A stretch of DNA of 64,000 bases from Chroicocephalus ridibundus (taxonomy: Eukaryota > Chordata > Aves > Charadriiformes > Laridae): assembly GCF_963924245.1 (NCBI RefSeq), contig NC_086284.1, positions 2,604,001 to 2,668,000 on the forward strand, in the 5' to 3' direction. The notes under the pieces are model-generated. The model was not told where the DNA came from. It saw nothing but the letters and a program-made list of their open reading frames with translations, and ran no database searches. The translations under genes and the position numbers were made by a program. Positions 1 through 13,670 of the stretch are shown here, one piece after another. The stretch's first letter is position 1; each line of letters opens with the position of its first letter.

Positions 1-1169
1 TGCTAAGCTTCTAAATCAATTTCTCTGGAGTCACTGGAAATTTCTGTCCATCTCCTGCGTTTCACCTCAGTTAGATGTCTCAGCTAGTCAGACTAAAATT
101 TGAAAGGAAAAATATAAAAGGCTCTAATTTGAAACATGCTCAAACTGAAAATCTTTGTGCTTTGGAACAGCAAAAACAAGAAGATCCTGAAGGAAAATGA
201 GCCTGCGGGTGAAACAGGAGGACTGAAAGTAAAATCAATTACTTCATTATTTTCAAACAAAACCTAAATGAAATAATTTTTATCTCTGTAGTTTTCTTTT
301 TCTTGTTCTTGTATTCATGAACACATCATAATTTTTCATTTGCTTTTCATTACCATCCTATTGTTAGAAGCTGCACTTTAATTATTGGGACAAATTAATT
401 GAAATATAGTAGAAATAATAGACAAAGCAATTTTCTACACAGCTTTTGTATAAATAATTTGAGATATGGGAAGTCATAGTTTTTTATTTTCTTATCTGGC
501 TCCTGTTGATTGCTAATTCTGTAGGCTTAACACAGTAAGTGAAAATACCAGTTTTGAACTTTACTCTATATTGATTATTGTGCATTAAAGATTCACAGTC
601 AGGAGAGAAATAACTGAGAATGCATTTAATGTGCTATAAATAATTTTAGACTATTTAATAGGAAAAGCTAGATTTAATTTTGCTTATTAAAAGCCTAAAC
701 AATAATTGCATGTTATGTATTAATATTGTTTATTTATTTATTGCTATTTTATATTCATCTTTTAAAGAACCTCCCCGTGACCAAAAGCATGACAAGCCAT
801 CAATCACAACAGCACCATCAAGAGATCCTTGCAGTCTCATGGTATATCTCCAAACGGCAGCTTGCAGAAGCGATCTGTACGTCAGCTCTCTACAATGATG
901 AGACGTAAGGTTGGAGTTAATGCCAGCAGTGACACTGGAACGGGGTTATGTCAGGTTGGCGTAACTCATGTTCACATTTGTTGACTCATTTTAAATTTGT
1001 TCTCTTCACTGTTATTATGAAATTCAAATATGAGCCATGACTGTAAAATGTTTATATGCTGCAATGAAAACCTTTACAATTTTGATTTGAAAGATCCAAT
1101 GTTTTCATAGCATAAAAAGAAATTGCATCAAAGAGTTTATAGGAAAAAGCCAGTAAAAAGCAGACAGAG

Positions 1170-1700
1170 AGAGAGGGGACCAGAACTGGGAAGGAGCTAC
1201 GTGCGCGTGTGCCCGCACGTCTCGCATTTAGTCATGTAACCCTTCTCGTGTGCCCATGGGCACTATGAAGGACTGCCATTGACTTGGAGAAGTTTCCTTG
1301 GTGACATTTTTCCTCCACACTTTCGCCACATCACATTTTGTCACATTTGTCACTGTACGACATTCCTGTGGCCTTGAAATCCTCTGCCGCCCTTTGGCCT
1401 CCACAAAAGCAATCACATCCCTCTGGACCACTGCGCAAGAAGAGCACCGATGTGCGGGTGGTCCGCCTGAGCTCCCCTCCGCGCTCCTTCCCTTGGAGAA
1501 CCAGACCTCTACCCCAACACTAATAATAACTCCAATGAGGGCTCTAGACAGTCCTCTGGATACTTCATGCAGTGTCTGGAGGACCTCCCTACCTCTGCCT
1601 GGCCCGTGACGTTGAGTGTCTGATATCAACCTGTCAGACAGGTCCCTCACACTTTCTTTCAGGGAACCCCTAACGCTTAAAAGGAACAATCTGGGAATAT
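1170..1700 (-). other. GC-rich anonymous block with a 153-codon open frame
   Basis: Composition changes sharply from AT-rich flanks to a GC- and CpG-richer block. The minus strand is open from 1689 to 1228 (153 codons), and the plus strand is also open for about 100 codons in part of it. The predicted peptide has RDLSDRLISD and LSRALIGVIISVGVEVW segments but matches no family I know. A perfect 14-base palindrome, GTGCCCATGGGCAC, lies at 1250-1263. It might be a remnant of an unrecognised mobile element. I do not claim a gene. Confidence 0.25.
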
Positions 1701-4700
1701 CTGTACACTATTTTCATTGTTCTTCAAATCTTTATCCTTTAACTATGCTATTTGCAGGAAAATGGGATGTAGTTGGTCTCCCACCCTGTCACATTGGCCA
1801 GTTTTACCTGACTGCTTCCTTTGCACCCTTGGCTGTCTTTACCTATTTAGTGCTTTTTGTCAGCTGCCAGAGACACAGGGACTGTTTATACCCCATGTTT
1901 TTACAATGCCTTACTGCTATCTTTAAGAGGGTCTTCTAGGGACTAGAGCAGTACAAATACTACATGCTAAAATCAATAAAATACAGCCCCATAAACGAGT
2001 GTTACACAAGCCCCGGCAACCTTTATCACAGACATCAAGAAGCAAATCTCCCCGGTCAGTAAGAATACAAAGAATACTCTAGAAATTCATCTCACTATTT
2101 AATATCTAAATTTCTTACACAAAACGCAATTGAGGACTTCTTGAATAGCATTATATAATAATTCCCAGACAAAAACTGCATTAAGATAGAGTTACAATTG
2201 AACATACATATCAATAATTTAAGGAAAAACACATTACAGGGATATATATTTAGCCCCAAGCAAGATTTACAAACCTAGGAAGTTTACAGATCTGGTTATA
2301 GTGAAAAGAAAACCAAGGGTATTTAAGAACTGGAAATGTGAAAACAGCTGCCTCAGAACAGTGAAATATGATGGCCACTATGGAAAAGGAGGCAGCATGC
2401 CTTTGGCGTCAGACCTATTGGAAACATTGCTTCCATTTGCTAAGGAAGAAAATTCTTTGTGGAATTTTTGAAGGAAAATATTATATGGCAACCTTTATTG
2501 AAGAAGGCACTCAAAAAATCTGACTTCACGCATTGAATAATTTAAGAGACCTATTCATAAACTGTTTTATAAGTATGTTTACTCATGAATTCTCAAAAAA
2601 ATGTTTATAAAGTAAGTTATGTCACTTTGAATAATACATCGCAGTCTTGATATACAAATGAAGTCCAGCTTTAGGCATTAAAACTCAACTCGCTATAGAA
2701 CCATTAGTTGTGTTTCCAGACTTTGTTCATTTTTGCCTGTAAAACATATGGACTATACTACTGTGTAATCTAAGGGATTTAAGACCCCAAGCCACATCAA
2801 ATAAAAAAACTTAGGGGTCCTATATCTTCCTGAAGTCATAGAGGGATTTTTGAAAATTGCACACAATTAACTGAATGCATGAACATAATTAAAACTCTTT
2901 AAATAATGAAGTATTCTTATAGTCAATGCAGGATTCCTGTCCCAAAAAATACATTGCTAACCATGGTGCTCACAGCCATTGCTTATGCCCAAACACAAAA
3001 TCAGCTCACTCATGGTCGTGCATACTAAAGCTTGAATAACAGCCTGGCTCTCCAGCAGATCTCAAAGTACTTTACAAATGAAAAGGGACCGATATGACAA
3101 TTGTTGGGCATGCACAGCTTCCACTGAAGTCACAAAATGTATCTCAGGATTAAGCCATAGTCAAAGAGCCTGTTTTTGCACATTACTCACTAAAACTCCC
3201 CCCGGCTTCAAGACCCAGTGAACTCAGCGGGGACGCTTTGGTGAATGGGAAGTGCTGAACAGGGCTCTCATGAAATTTCACAACGTTCTTGTTATCATGC
3301 TCCATTACGCCTTGCTATGTCACACCTCATTTTACAGACAACACCATATAAAGCACCGAAGTGGTCTGCAATACCGTAACAGTAGAAGAACCTAGAGGAA
3401 AAAGGCAAAAAAAAAGCTGCACCAAAAAAACCTTGATAAGCAATGCAAATATAAGTGGTAGAGTTAAGAAGAACCCACGATGCCTGGTTGTCAATCTTAT
3501 GCTTTAACCGCGAGGTCAAGAAGCCCTCTTCTGCTGTCATTGCCACAACAGACCATGAACTGAGAGTGAAAATCTGTGGGGAAACAAGGAAAATATGAGA
3601 AAGCACCTCTTTGGGCTTGGAAAAAAACCTTCTGAGAACTCTTCTTTCTCATAATCACATTGCAAGATTGGGGACAAGTGTCTTATACACAAAGCCAGTT
3701 CAAGACTCCTTTGAAGTACAGGAAGAAGTGACCTTTTCTGCCCCAGGGATGAAAGGCTGGGCCACTTCTGCAACGAAAAGGAGCGGGAGAGAGAGAAGGG
3801 GCAGGGCTGGGGTGGAGAGGAAAGGGAGAGCCTCAGAGAGCCAGGCTCACCCCTCCTACCAGCCAGGCGAGGGACACTGATCCCTCCTGCGACACTGGAG
3901 GCAGCTGCCTGCGTGGCTTTCCGGGGCTCTGGCACAGGTGGGACAGGCAGAGGGGTTATTTTACAGCCCTTTCCTTCTGCAGCCCCAGCCTACTGCCTGC
4001 TCTTTCTGCGCTTTAACCCCACCTCGTTTACACGGCCCAGAGTGAAATTTGTTATTCCCGTTAGTGCTTAGCTAGGGCTGCCTTTACGAGTGGTTACGCT
4101 ATTATTTTCCCCTGGAAATAGGAATAGAAAATCGAATGCTGCTTTCTCTCCTATGCAGAATTTGAAATCTAGACTATGAAACAGTCTAAATCCTATTTTC
4201 TTTCTGAATAAATTTACCTATCTTTTTATTTTTCAACACTATTCACCACTTCCTTGGTGCTAGCCATTAATTATTCGGAAGTTTTATAGCTTCCTTTGAG
4301 CTCATATTTGGTTTTCCAGGCATTATATTTTTAATTTCACAGGCAGAATTTTAGTACATTGCCTACTGCAGCCATAAATCACTTAATGTGTTAGAAAGCA
4401 GATTGCTCTGTAATTGCCATTTTATTTACTATACCGATGCAAGCAATTTAAATATGATTGAGGTTTCAAACTTACAAACAATGTAAAGAGACTTAGGAGA
4501 GAACGCAGTATAAGTGTAAACAGCAATCAGCAGTCATCGTTTTCACCTGCATTAGAATTAATGTTTAGAAAAAAAAAAGGTACTAGGACAACTTTATGAA
4601 CAACTTGTGACTCAATGGCTGCTGTTAAGGTCTCAGTATCAACTGCTCAGCTCACCTCATTTTTTTTCCAGATCTAGAAATGCTAAAAGAAACTATATAT

Positions 4701-5146
4701 CCTCCCTTGGATGCGGTAAGAGGAGCGGGGAAACATGTTGTGCTATTTTTCAGTCACTCTTGGCTAAGCCAGAAATATAGTGAGGGATTTCAAAGGCACA
4801 ATCTCTCCCTAGCAGAAGACCAGAGACTCCTAGCAGACTGTCACAGGGAATCTCCCTAAGTGACAATGCAATACTCTCTAATTTCTTCGCAAAAGTTAAA
4901 ACACTACTGTAAGAGCTAGAGCAATTACATCAGTGGTAAAAATTGACTTTTCTGGTAGATGCTTTTTATCAATTTCTTACCATAAGACCCATCTTAACAG
5001 ACAACACGGTGTCACACCTGGAACTTTATTCACACAGAAGAGAAGTATCAACCATTCTGTTACTGCTGTTGGACCCAGATTTGGACAGCCTAAAGCTTCC
5101 CTTTGCCTAGCCTTTCCTATTGGGTGTCTTGGCATCTTCAAAGAGA

Positions 5147-5225
5147 TATTATTATTATTATATATTATTATATATTATTATATATTATTATTATTATTAA
5201 TAATAATAATAATAATAATAATAAT
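5147..5225. repeat. ATT/AAT microsatellite with inverted halves
   Basis: Repeats of ATT and TATATT run from 5147 to about 5198 and are followed by (AAT)n to 5225. The two halves are complementary and could pair as a hairpin. Confidence 0.95.
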
Positions 5226-8200
5226 TGGTGTATTGGTAGGCACATTGGCTTTAAGCCGTCTGAATCCGGGCTTCTAGTGTAACAACCGAGTGCAGTGAAT
5301 GTCATACGACTTTCAGGGCAGAAAGGTGCTACCAGCAGTTTTCACCCTGAAAAGGACTTAGTAACATCAACAAAGCCATGACCTTTATTTCCTCTTGTTT
5401 ACATGGAAGGGAGTATATATACATATAAATAAATATATCGATAGTTTATTTTATCTATAAATGACACTTTTTTTTACCTTAGAGTCAAGCCTTACGCTTG
5501 GAATATTGTTTACCTTCTCAGCACCCTCAGATTTTTCCCATGCCTCTTTAGATGTTTATGTTGAAGTAGCACAGAAAGATCTCCAACAGGACCATGTCAG
5601 GAAATGAAATGCAACTTGCACAGCATAAACTTGACTGTACCCCTTTTTCAGAAGACCAAGTTTACTAGAACCGAATTTTCTCCATTACTCCTCTTAAAAT
5701 GTTTATATTTTTGGCCCTCAAACAAAAATATTCTCATTTGGAAAATAGTTCTGTTGCACTCCTACACTTCTACGCTACTCTCAAGGCCAAGAAATGAGGC
5801 GTCTTATGAGCTCCTGTCTAGGGGATAACCTGGGAGAAGTGACCACAGTCTGAGGAGCAGAAAGTGTGAAGATGAGCTACCCAAGCTGTACGAATCATAA
5901 GATACCACAGAAGCACTTTCAAATGGAAATAATTTGGACTTTTTCTGAACTCCTGCGATTTTGAAATGAGATATTTCATTTGGCAGGTGAAAATTTCCAT
6001 GGAAAGCAGCCGGATTTGTGAAAAAGTCCATTTAGTAAAACTCCATAAATTTCCATTATGGAATGATTTAAACAGAAAACAGCCGACAGCATTTCCAATT
6101 GGTTTGAAAACAGCTTGGAGGTGAAGCCCCGGCTCCAGCCAGACCTGCCCCTATCTGCATGTTGGACTTAATTCCTTTAGCCCAGAGATGATGATGAAGT
6201 CACTTTGCTTCATTCCTAGTACTTTAAACTCATTTCATAGAGCCACTTATAAGACATAATTGATGCAATCTTATCTCTTCTAATCGAAATAAAATATTTA
6301 TGGGGAATGCACAAACAAGAGAATAAGGCAGCTGCTGTGCTCAAGACACTCAGCATCTTCCTTTGCAGCAGTTATTTTCATCACGCTGCAGATAATTCTC
6401 CTCTATTTGGGTTATCATATGACAGTGCTAAATGTATAAAGTTTGTGAGTAATGACATTAATTAATGAATTCTTTATTAAAATCCTGGTTGACTCCTAAC
6501 ATTGAGACTTACAGTTTCTGTACAATAATTAGCACCTATATGTTGCTCTCTATACTTTCAAAACACAATTATTGGCTAATCCATAATACACTTTTCTGAT
6601 CCTTAAGGGCATCTGTGCTAGTTAACAAAATAATCAGAAGATAGTTATGCGAAATCAAGGAGAGACTCAGTACCCACTGACTGTCAGAACTCCAGCGTTC
6701 TCTTTCCCAACGCCATCACCTATTTGTTACACTTTGCCTTTGAATTTTTGTAACCGCGGACTGCATAATTTCAGATTTTTGCTGAATCCAACCCAAGAAT
6801 GATAAGAAAGTGAACTCTCTTTTGGTAGTAAATACTGAGATAGGCTTACAAACAGCTGGGAAGGATTACTAACAACCCATCATAAAAAGTTACTTACCTT
6901 ACACTGAATTGTCTTCCTTTATAAAGGGACTGAATTTCTAAGATAAATGCAAATGTCAGAGCATCTAGCAGAGATACAGGGCATATAATTGGAGGAAAAA
7001 GTAATGCAGCTACATTACTCCTGGGACACAAGCTGGATTATCTCTGTGTTGTCCTCCCAGCCATGTAGGCAGATCACCCTTATTCAGACCTAATGCTGAT
7101 AATTCACATCAGAGGCTGCTCAAATGGTTTAGGTGGTGGGGATCCTCACACAAAACTTTGCACAAACACACACATACACACGTGTAACGCAATGCTGAGA
7201 AGTATGGAGACGCACACAAAACCCTACAGCCAGCACTGAAGCGCCCAGCTGTACAACAAACTTTCAGCACTCAAATTCACAAACGAAATCACCAAAGAAC
7301 AGTATCAGGTTCTTGTAGCTCTCTCCCCTGTCCCCCTTTCACACAGTCCCCGTTGCCACGTGCCTGTCTCTGCACATCAGGAGACAGCCAGCAAAATCCC
7401 CACTGAGGGCTGCTCTGCAGACCCATTTTCACATAACTGTTGTTTGTGTTGGTGCCCAGCCTGGTGCAAAAGCAAATTTAAAAAAAAAAATCAGTTCTTG
7501 GCAGTCAGTCCCAGTCACCTGCTCTGTGTGCTCCCGCATGTGCTGTCCCCGCTCGGCACGAGAGGGAAGGAAGACCCAGGCATGGCACCGCAAATCCATG
7601 AGGATGTGCTTAAGTGCCACGTACATACACATGGAAACTTGTTACATGTCACTCTCAACACAAAACGACAAAGAAAGGTTTTAGCAAATTTTACAAAGTT
7701 CTTTTGGGGGTGGACCCCGCTATCCACAAGGCAAGACTTGCCCTGACCTGCGTGGTGCAGTTTGTCACCACCTAAAGATACCCTGAAATGCTGAGTAGCG
7801 AGATTTGCAAAAGCAGCTGAAGAGTTTGACATCAGTTTGGGGGGACCCAAGGTAGACAAACATAAGGATCCAGATTTACTGGGGGGAAAAAAAACTCAAA
7901 CGAAAAAACAGCAACCAAAATGCCTACTCTGAGTCTCTCCAAGAAAAAGAAAAATTCTTGTCTAGGAGGAACATGTATCAAACTGAACGCACTCTGACCA
8001 GGTTTGTTGCACAGTTCTTTGAGTATTTAGGCACCAAAGAGCACTGAAGCAACAATTAACATTAACAAACGTTCAAAGTTTGTAAAATTTCAATTTTCTG
8101 CATAATTCTGCGCTATTCTGTGTAAGCCATGTTAAGTGCTAAAATTAGTAATTATTACTTGGGTTAGTCTCAGAGGTTTCCCTTGCAAACTGCAAATGGA

Positions 8201-9230
8201 CTTAGGAAGTAACTAGAAAGTGCTTCAAGATGTCGAATAACAAACTCTCCAGAACAGGTGACTAATGCCAGACTTCTAAGTCCATGTTTAAGCAACAAGA
8301 TATGACTAAACTGAATTTTAAGAGAAGTGATCATTCACGTAATTCAGCAGTGCAGCAGAGCAGGATATTTCTATTTTGGAGTTTAACTTTGGACGCCTGG
8401 CTTAGGAAATATTAACTATAATATATTGGAAACCATCTTCAACTCTGAAACCAGGGGAAAAAAATACTCACGTTCAATCAATACTAGAGCTCCTAAAAGA
8501 AGACAGATTCTCAGCTGAAATATATAGACATTTTTTACTTTATAGATAAATTATGGTATATCTTTAAAGGCTTCTTCACACTGAATTATGATTAATATTT
8601 AATTTTAAAAAAATATTCCATTTACGTCAGCTTTCACTTAAGTGTCTAATGTAGCCATTATGCAGTAACCCATACAGTTGAGCGAGGCTAAAATCACAGA
8701 TACTACGTATCTTCAGTGCATTCATCTAACATGTAAAAAGGTTTTCTTACTCAAAATTAATATTAAGCGGAGGGGTATTTTTGAAGCTGGTGTGACTTAC
8801 GGCATTCTTTCAATGATTCTGCAGTTAATTAAGTATCTTCAATGAGTCTGTAGTTAAGAGTTGAGATTGACAATGAAATCTAAATCTGATTCCTTTTTCT
8901 CTTCTCAATTGCCAGGTTAACAGCCATGAAAACGAAAGTAATGTAAGAAAGAACGACGTAGATCAAGATCATGGAAAAGGGGGAATTTATTGTAGAAGTA
9001 GCTCAGTAGTAAAGATTTTCAGAGGCATCGAATTGACTTGCTGAAAAATAGCTTTATCTCAGGCACAGCTTAGCGTGCAATCTGATACTCTACAGCTTCT
9101 CACCCCTCACACGCACTTACAGTCTAAGAATGTGTGGCATGTGACAGCTGTGAAGAAAGCTATTGCAGCCATCCTATGCAGCTCCTAAGATCTGGCCCTG
9201 TGGATCCCAAATTCCAGTTTCCAATGGCTG

Positions 9231-9262
9231 CATGTGCGTATGTGTATGCGTGTGAGCGTGCA
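9231..9262. repeat. Degenerate TG-rich microsatellite
   Basis: Alternating purine-pyrimidine stretch of GTGCGTATGTGTATGCGTGT type, about 32 bases. Confidence 0.7.
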
Positions 9263-11720
9263 TAAGCCTACTCAATAGCATTTCTGTTTTCCCTAATAAT
9301 GACATGATCACCTATCCATTAAGTGCACCCCAAATCAGTATTTATACTTTCATTAAATATCCCTTACGTTGCCACCCTCTGCAAGCAGAGATTAGACTTA
9401 GGAAGGCACACACAGCTGGACAGCTAAACACAGCTATTTACTATTCTAAGTGAAAACCTTTAAAAAGCTGTTTATGCAAGTGCAGTGCTCCGGAACAGCT
9501 GAGAGTAGATCCTGCCGTTACTTCTTTGTCCCTCTATTTAAATAGCACATGCTTTATTTTTTACTTCTCACACTCTGCTACCATTTTCACCCATAGGTAA
9601 TAAAATTCAAATCAAGCAATCAATTTACCTAAAATTCAAGTTACTAGTAAATAATTACCTTTAAATTTCCTATGTTGCCTTGAAATGCTAAATGTTGTTA
9701 TTTTTCTACTGGAATTACCACTGTAAGTTGTCTGTGATTTTTTCCCATTGTTTTCCTCCCTGCATCTAAATAGCGATTGCACTAACTTGCCTCAAGACTT
9801 ACTTCTGAGAGAACGTGTTGTCTAGTGACTAAGCCAAAGGCATAGGGCTCAAAGAATTTATTTCTGTCTTCATTAGCAGTTCACCTGGTGAGCTGGGGAA
9901 AGCAATTGCATCTGCCTGCGCAGCATTTCACTAGTAGCTACTTCCCAGGGAGACCAGAAGAGGTTAGTTCCTCTAGCCTTAGCTTGGTTCATCCAGCCTC
10001 AGTCAGTCATGGAAGTCCCCACTATACCTAGCGAGAAGAGACTCATCTGATCCAAAAAGGCTGAATGAGCTCAGAGAGGCTTCCATCTCTCCGCTGAGAG
10101 ACCTTGGGCAACTAGCTCAGCCAATGGCCCCGCTTAATTATAAAAAAATAAATTACTTTTTCATTCGTGTTTGCCAAGCTCTGTAATACAATTAAAAGAA
10201 AATCCCTGCATGTGTCAAGAACTCTAAACTTTAAAAATAAGAATCATGAAAGACTGTCCCTGGCACTCGCATTGACCTCACTGTGAATTTTGTGCTGACA
10301 GCAGCCGCGGCACCGGGCGAAGAAAATCCATGGTACGCCATCGTCTCCTGTGATATTTAGCAATGCTGCCGTCCCTTTGTGTCAGATAATCCCTAGATCC
10401 TTTGGGAAACCTTCATCCTTTCACATCATGGATCTCGCTTCTCTTCTGTAGTTGCTCTTTTTGCTCTTTCTGATGTTTTGCAATCAGAGAAAATGGCCCC
10501 AGAAACTCTCTCTACCGTTTGTCTCTAACTTAACACTGGAGCAAACGCACCCTCAAATTACAAGATGGATTTGAAAGCCACACGTCTGTCTTTTTTTTTT
10601 TTTTGCTTTTTAATAGATTCAAGAGCAGTTTTCTAGAAACCCCAGGAGAACATACTTTAAATTTCAAACCAAAAATGTTTTGCTTGCTCAGCATTTTTAC
10701 GTAAATTACTGCAGAGAAAGCTTAACTTGTTAGTGTTCATATTCTCTGGGGACATAAGCTGAGCTCTCAGGGAGTGGGAAGAAGCCTGCAGAGCAGTGTT
10801 AGTTTAAGCATATGAGGATCAGTAATATTGTCTACCTTGTGAAATCTCCTCCAGTTTATGGACGGTTTTGTATTTTCAGTCATGTCTCTACAGGAAGTAA
10901 CTCACCTGACGGCCAGGTTTCTAGGGAGCTTCTGAACTCTACTGAATTCAAACATGGTAAACTGTTTGGATAAAAAAATAGCTGAAGAATCTTCAGTCTC
11001 TTTAATAGCTGCATCACCCAGGACTAGTTTCAAGTTACCATAATAGCCTCTAAACTTGAAGTTGCACAAGTTGACAAGAAGACTAGGAAAAGCAGTATCA
11101 ATTAAATAGGACAGACTTACGCTAAGTAAAGAAGGAAAAAAAATCTCACACTGAAGGTAACTAAAAGGCAACCCGACAAAGAGACAGGCTGTATCTTTGC
11201 AAAGTGCAAAAATCAATGAGAAAGAAAAGCGAACACCTTTCGAAGTGAATAGATGGAAATAAATATGAGCCTCAGAAGTCGTATGAAATGATGCCACTGT
11301 GAAAGATGTAACAGCAAAATGTTGGTAGAATTTGTTGCTTAAAAAATAAAAAAGAAAATAAGCACAAAACGTCTTTAGCATGGAATGCATTTTTTTTTTC
11401 CAGATGAAAAGCACAATTAAAAATTGAAAAAAAGAAAGAGAGTGAGTGAAGAAAGAAACGCTGAAACGGGTTCGGAAATAATTTCAATGTTTTCCCTCAA
11501 TCTGGTTCTAAAGCAAATTGTCCCTGGGCTCCCCTCTGCTATCTCAGCAGCACACTCCCAACTGCAGGTCCCCGTTCCTTCCCCTACCGTGAGACTCAAA
11601 CACGCGGCTGTGAATGGTCCTCTATTGCCAGAGACATAAACCCAGGGTATTAATTAAAAAGAGAAACTATTCCTGTAGTATTACTGTAGTTGAAAAATTG
11701 TTATTCCTTTTACTGCCGAG

Positions 11721-11760
11721 AAACTACTAAAAGTCCAGTAAAACTACTAAAAGTCCAGTA
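11721..11760. repeat. Perfect 20-base tandem duplication
   Basis: The 20-mer AAACTACTAAAAGTCCAGTA occurs twice, head to tail, with no mismatch (11721-11740 and 11741-11760). It is likely a recent slippage duplication or an assembly artefact. Confidence 0.97.
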
Positions 11761-12123
11761 CGCAAATCCATACATCTCTTTTCCGTTGCTAGAAGGTCTT
11801 GTTTTCTGAAAAAGCTGTCCTGTAAGGGCAAAATCACAGGTGAAATGGCTTTCAGCTTAGTGAACTCTAAAATGGGGAGGAAAAGTGGGAAGAATTTGTA
11901 GCCCATAGTAAACAGTTAAACTAGCAGCTGCAAACATAACAGCTGTTGCAGAAAGTCAACTCTTTACTTGTATTCCCAATGAGACTTATTAACGATTATC
12001 TTAACAAAACAGTAAATAGAGGAAATTACTAAACTTTAATTAATAAATTGCCAAAGAAAAGCAATTAATTATCTCCAGCATGAGGATTTAACAGATACAC
12101 TTTTTTTTCTGCATATATATAAA

Positions 12124-12750
12124 TAGAATCACAGAATCGTAGAATTGCCTAGGTTGGGAGGGACCTTTCAGATCATCGAGTCCAACCATCAGCCTAACTC
12201 TGACAAGAACCATCACTGAACCTTATCTCTAGCACTATGTCTACCCGTCTGTTAAACACCTCCAGGGATGGTGAGCCAAGCAGTTCCCTGGGCAGCCTGT
12301 TCCAACACTTGATAAAATTTTCAGGGGAGAAAGTTTTCCTAATATCTAAACTAAGCTTCCCCTGGCGTAACTTGAGGTCATTTCCTCTTGTCCCATCGCC
12401 TGTTACTTCGGAGAAGAGACCGACATCCCCCTGGCTGCCCCCTCCTTTCGGGTAGTTGCAGAGAGCAAGAAGGTCTCCCCTCAGCCTCCTCTTCTCCAGG
12501 CTGAACACCCCCAGCTCCCTCAGCCGCTCCTCACCAGACTTGTGCTCCAGACCCCTCACCAGCTCCGGTGCCCTTCTCTGGACCAGCATCTCAATGTCTT
12601 TTTTGTGTTGAGGGACCCAAAACTGGACACAGCACTTGAGATGGGGCCTCACCAGTGCCAAGTACTTGGGGGCGATCACTGGCCTAGTCCTGCTGGCCAC
12701 ACTGTTCCTGACGCAGGCCAGGATGCTGTTGGCCTTCTTGAGAAGGCTGT
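12124..12750 (-). mobile_element. CR1 LINE, 3' end, with open reverse transcriptase C-terminus
   Basis: The element reads on the minus strand. Its 3' tail is the ATTCTACG/ATTCTGTG repeat at 12124-12147. The coding part is open from the edge near 12750 to a stop at 12194 and contains typical CR1 phrases: LACVRNSVASR, LVRPHLKCCVQFW, ELVRGLEHKSGEERLREL, SLEKRRLRGDLLAL and WNRLPRELL. It is 5'-truncated, as most CR1 copies are. Continuous reading over about 180 codons suggests it is younger than the other copies here. Confidence 0.95.
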
Positions 12751-13670
12751 ATACGAACAACATAAAACAAAACAGGACCTGCACTGTAAGTGAAGATCAA
12801 AGAAAGATCTACAGAAGAAAAACCCCACATAACTTAATGTTGTCACATTTAAAATGGAAACAAGGAAAGACAGGTTTTAAAAGGAAATCATGTTTTCCCT
12901 GCACAATTTCCTACCGTTGACATTGACAACTTTATGGCAGAATATACTATGTAAGGAAATTGAAAGCTATTGATAGAAACAAGAGCTACAGATGACTGAA
13001 TTACAAAATAAGTACTTAAACTGAAACATTTATCAAAATGGGAATTGAGAAAGTTCAGGGTCTGTAAGCAAATACAATCTAGCAGACTGGGATGGCTACA
13101 TGAAACACAAACGAATCTGCACAAAAACGTTAAGAAAATATATCAAAGCCATAACTTGTTTCATGCATAGTGAGTGCTGGCTATTTTAGACAAAGAAAAA
13201 AAATTAGAATTCTGCTTTTTATGAAATATTCAATGTTGCATGAGTTACACTGTGTAACTCTATTGGGAATGTGATCTTTACATTTAACAGATGAATTAAA
13301 TCTATAACATTTTGTGTTTTAGGAGCATCCTAAAAAGACTTGTCTTTAAAATAACATTTGTAATCCCTGGTGCTTCTTCAGCTGTGGCATCTGCAGACCA
13401 TCAGAAATACCTGTCCGTGCTGGGGCAATGCCCATGAACACAGGCAGAGTCACATACGGACTGGAGTCCCTAAGTAGAGTGGAAGCTGTGGTGAGGACAG
13501 CTCAGGCAAACAGAAAGAAAATGCTGTGATAATAGAAAATAATTTGAAAGTAGATCAGGAGATTTTTAAACTGTCCTTTCCATTTTAAAGATGGTTTGTG
13601 TGGTTTTGGTTTTTTTTTTTTTTTTAGTTGAGGTAAAGATAGTGTGAAACTTGCAATGAAATTACAAAGT

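Noticed and set aside
893..985. ATGATGA near 893 as a possible C box of a small nucleolar RNA
   Set aside because: No matching D box (CTGA) or terminal stem was found at the expected distance.
4933..5277. 114-codon plus-strand frame with an Ile/Leu/Tyr-rich run that looks like a membrane segment
   Set aside because: The run is the translated ATT/AAT microsatellite.
10060..10130. GAGACCTTGGGCAACTAGCT, resembling a MIR core
   Set aside because: Only one short word agrees; the surrounding order of MIR segments is absent.
10395..10450. Minus-strand segment with CTACAG followed by codons giving SEIHD, resembling the DLG2 exon after PDZ3 (EAKIHDL)
   Set aside because: Only a few residues agree, the frame does not open with the required Asp-Tyr, and a stop follows after a few codons.
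10902..11414. 170-codon minus-strand frame rich in Phe, Leu and Ser
   Set aside because: It lies in AT-rich intron, has no family resemblance, and its composition is what A/T-rich sequence gives by chance.
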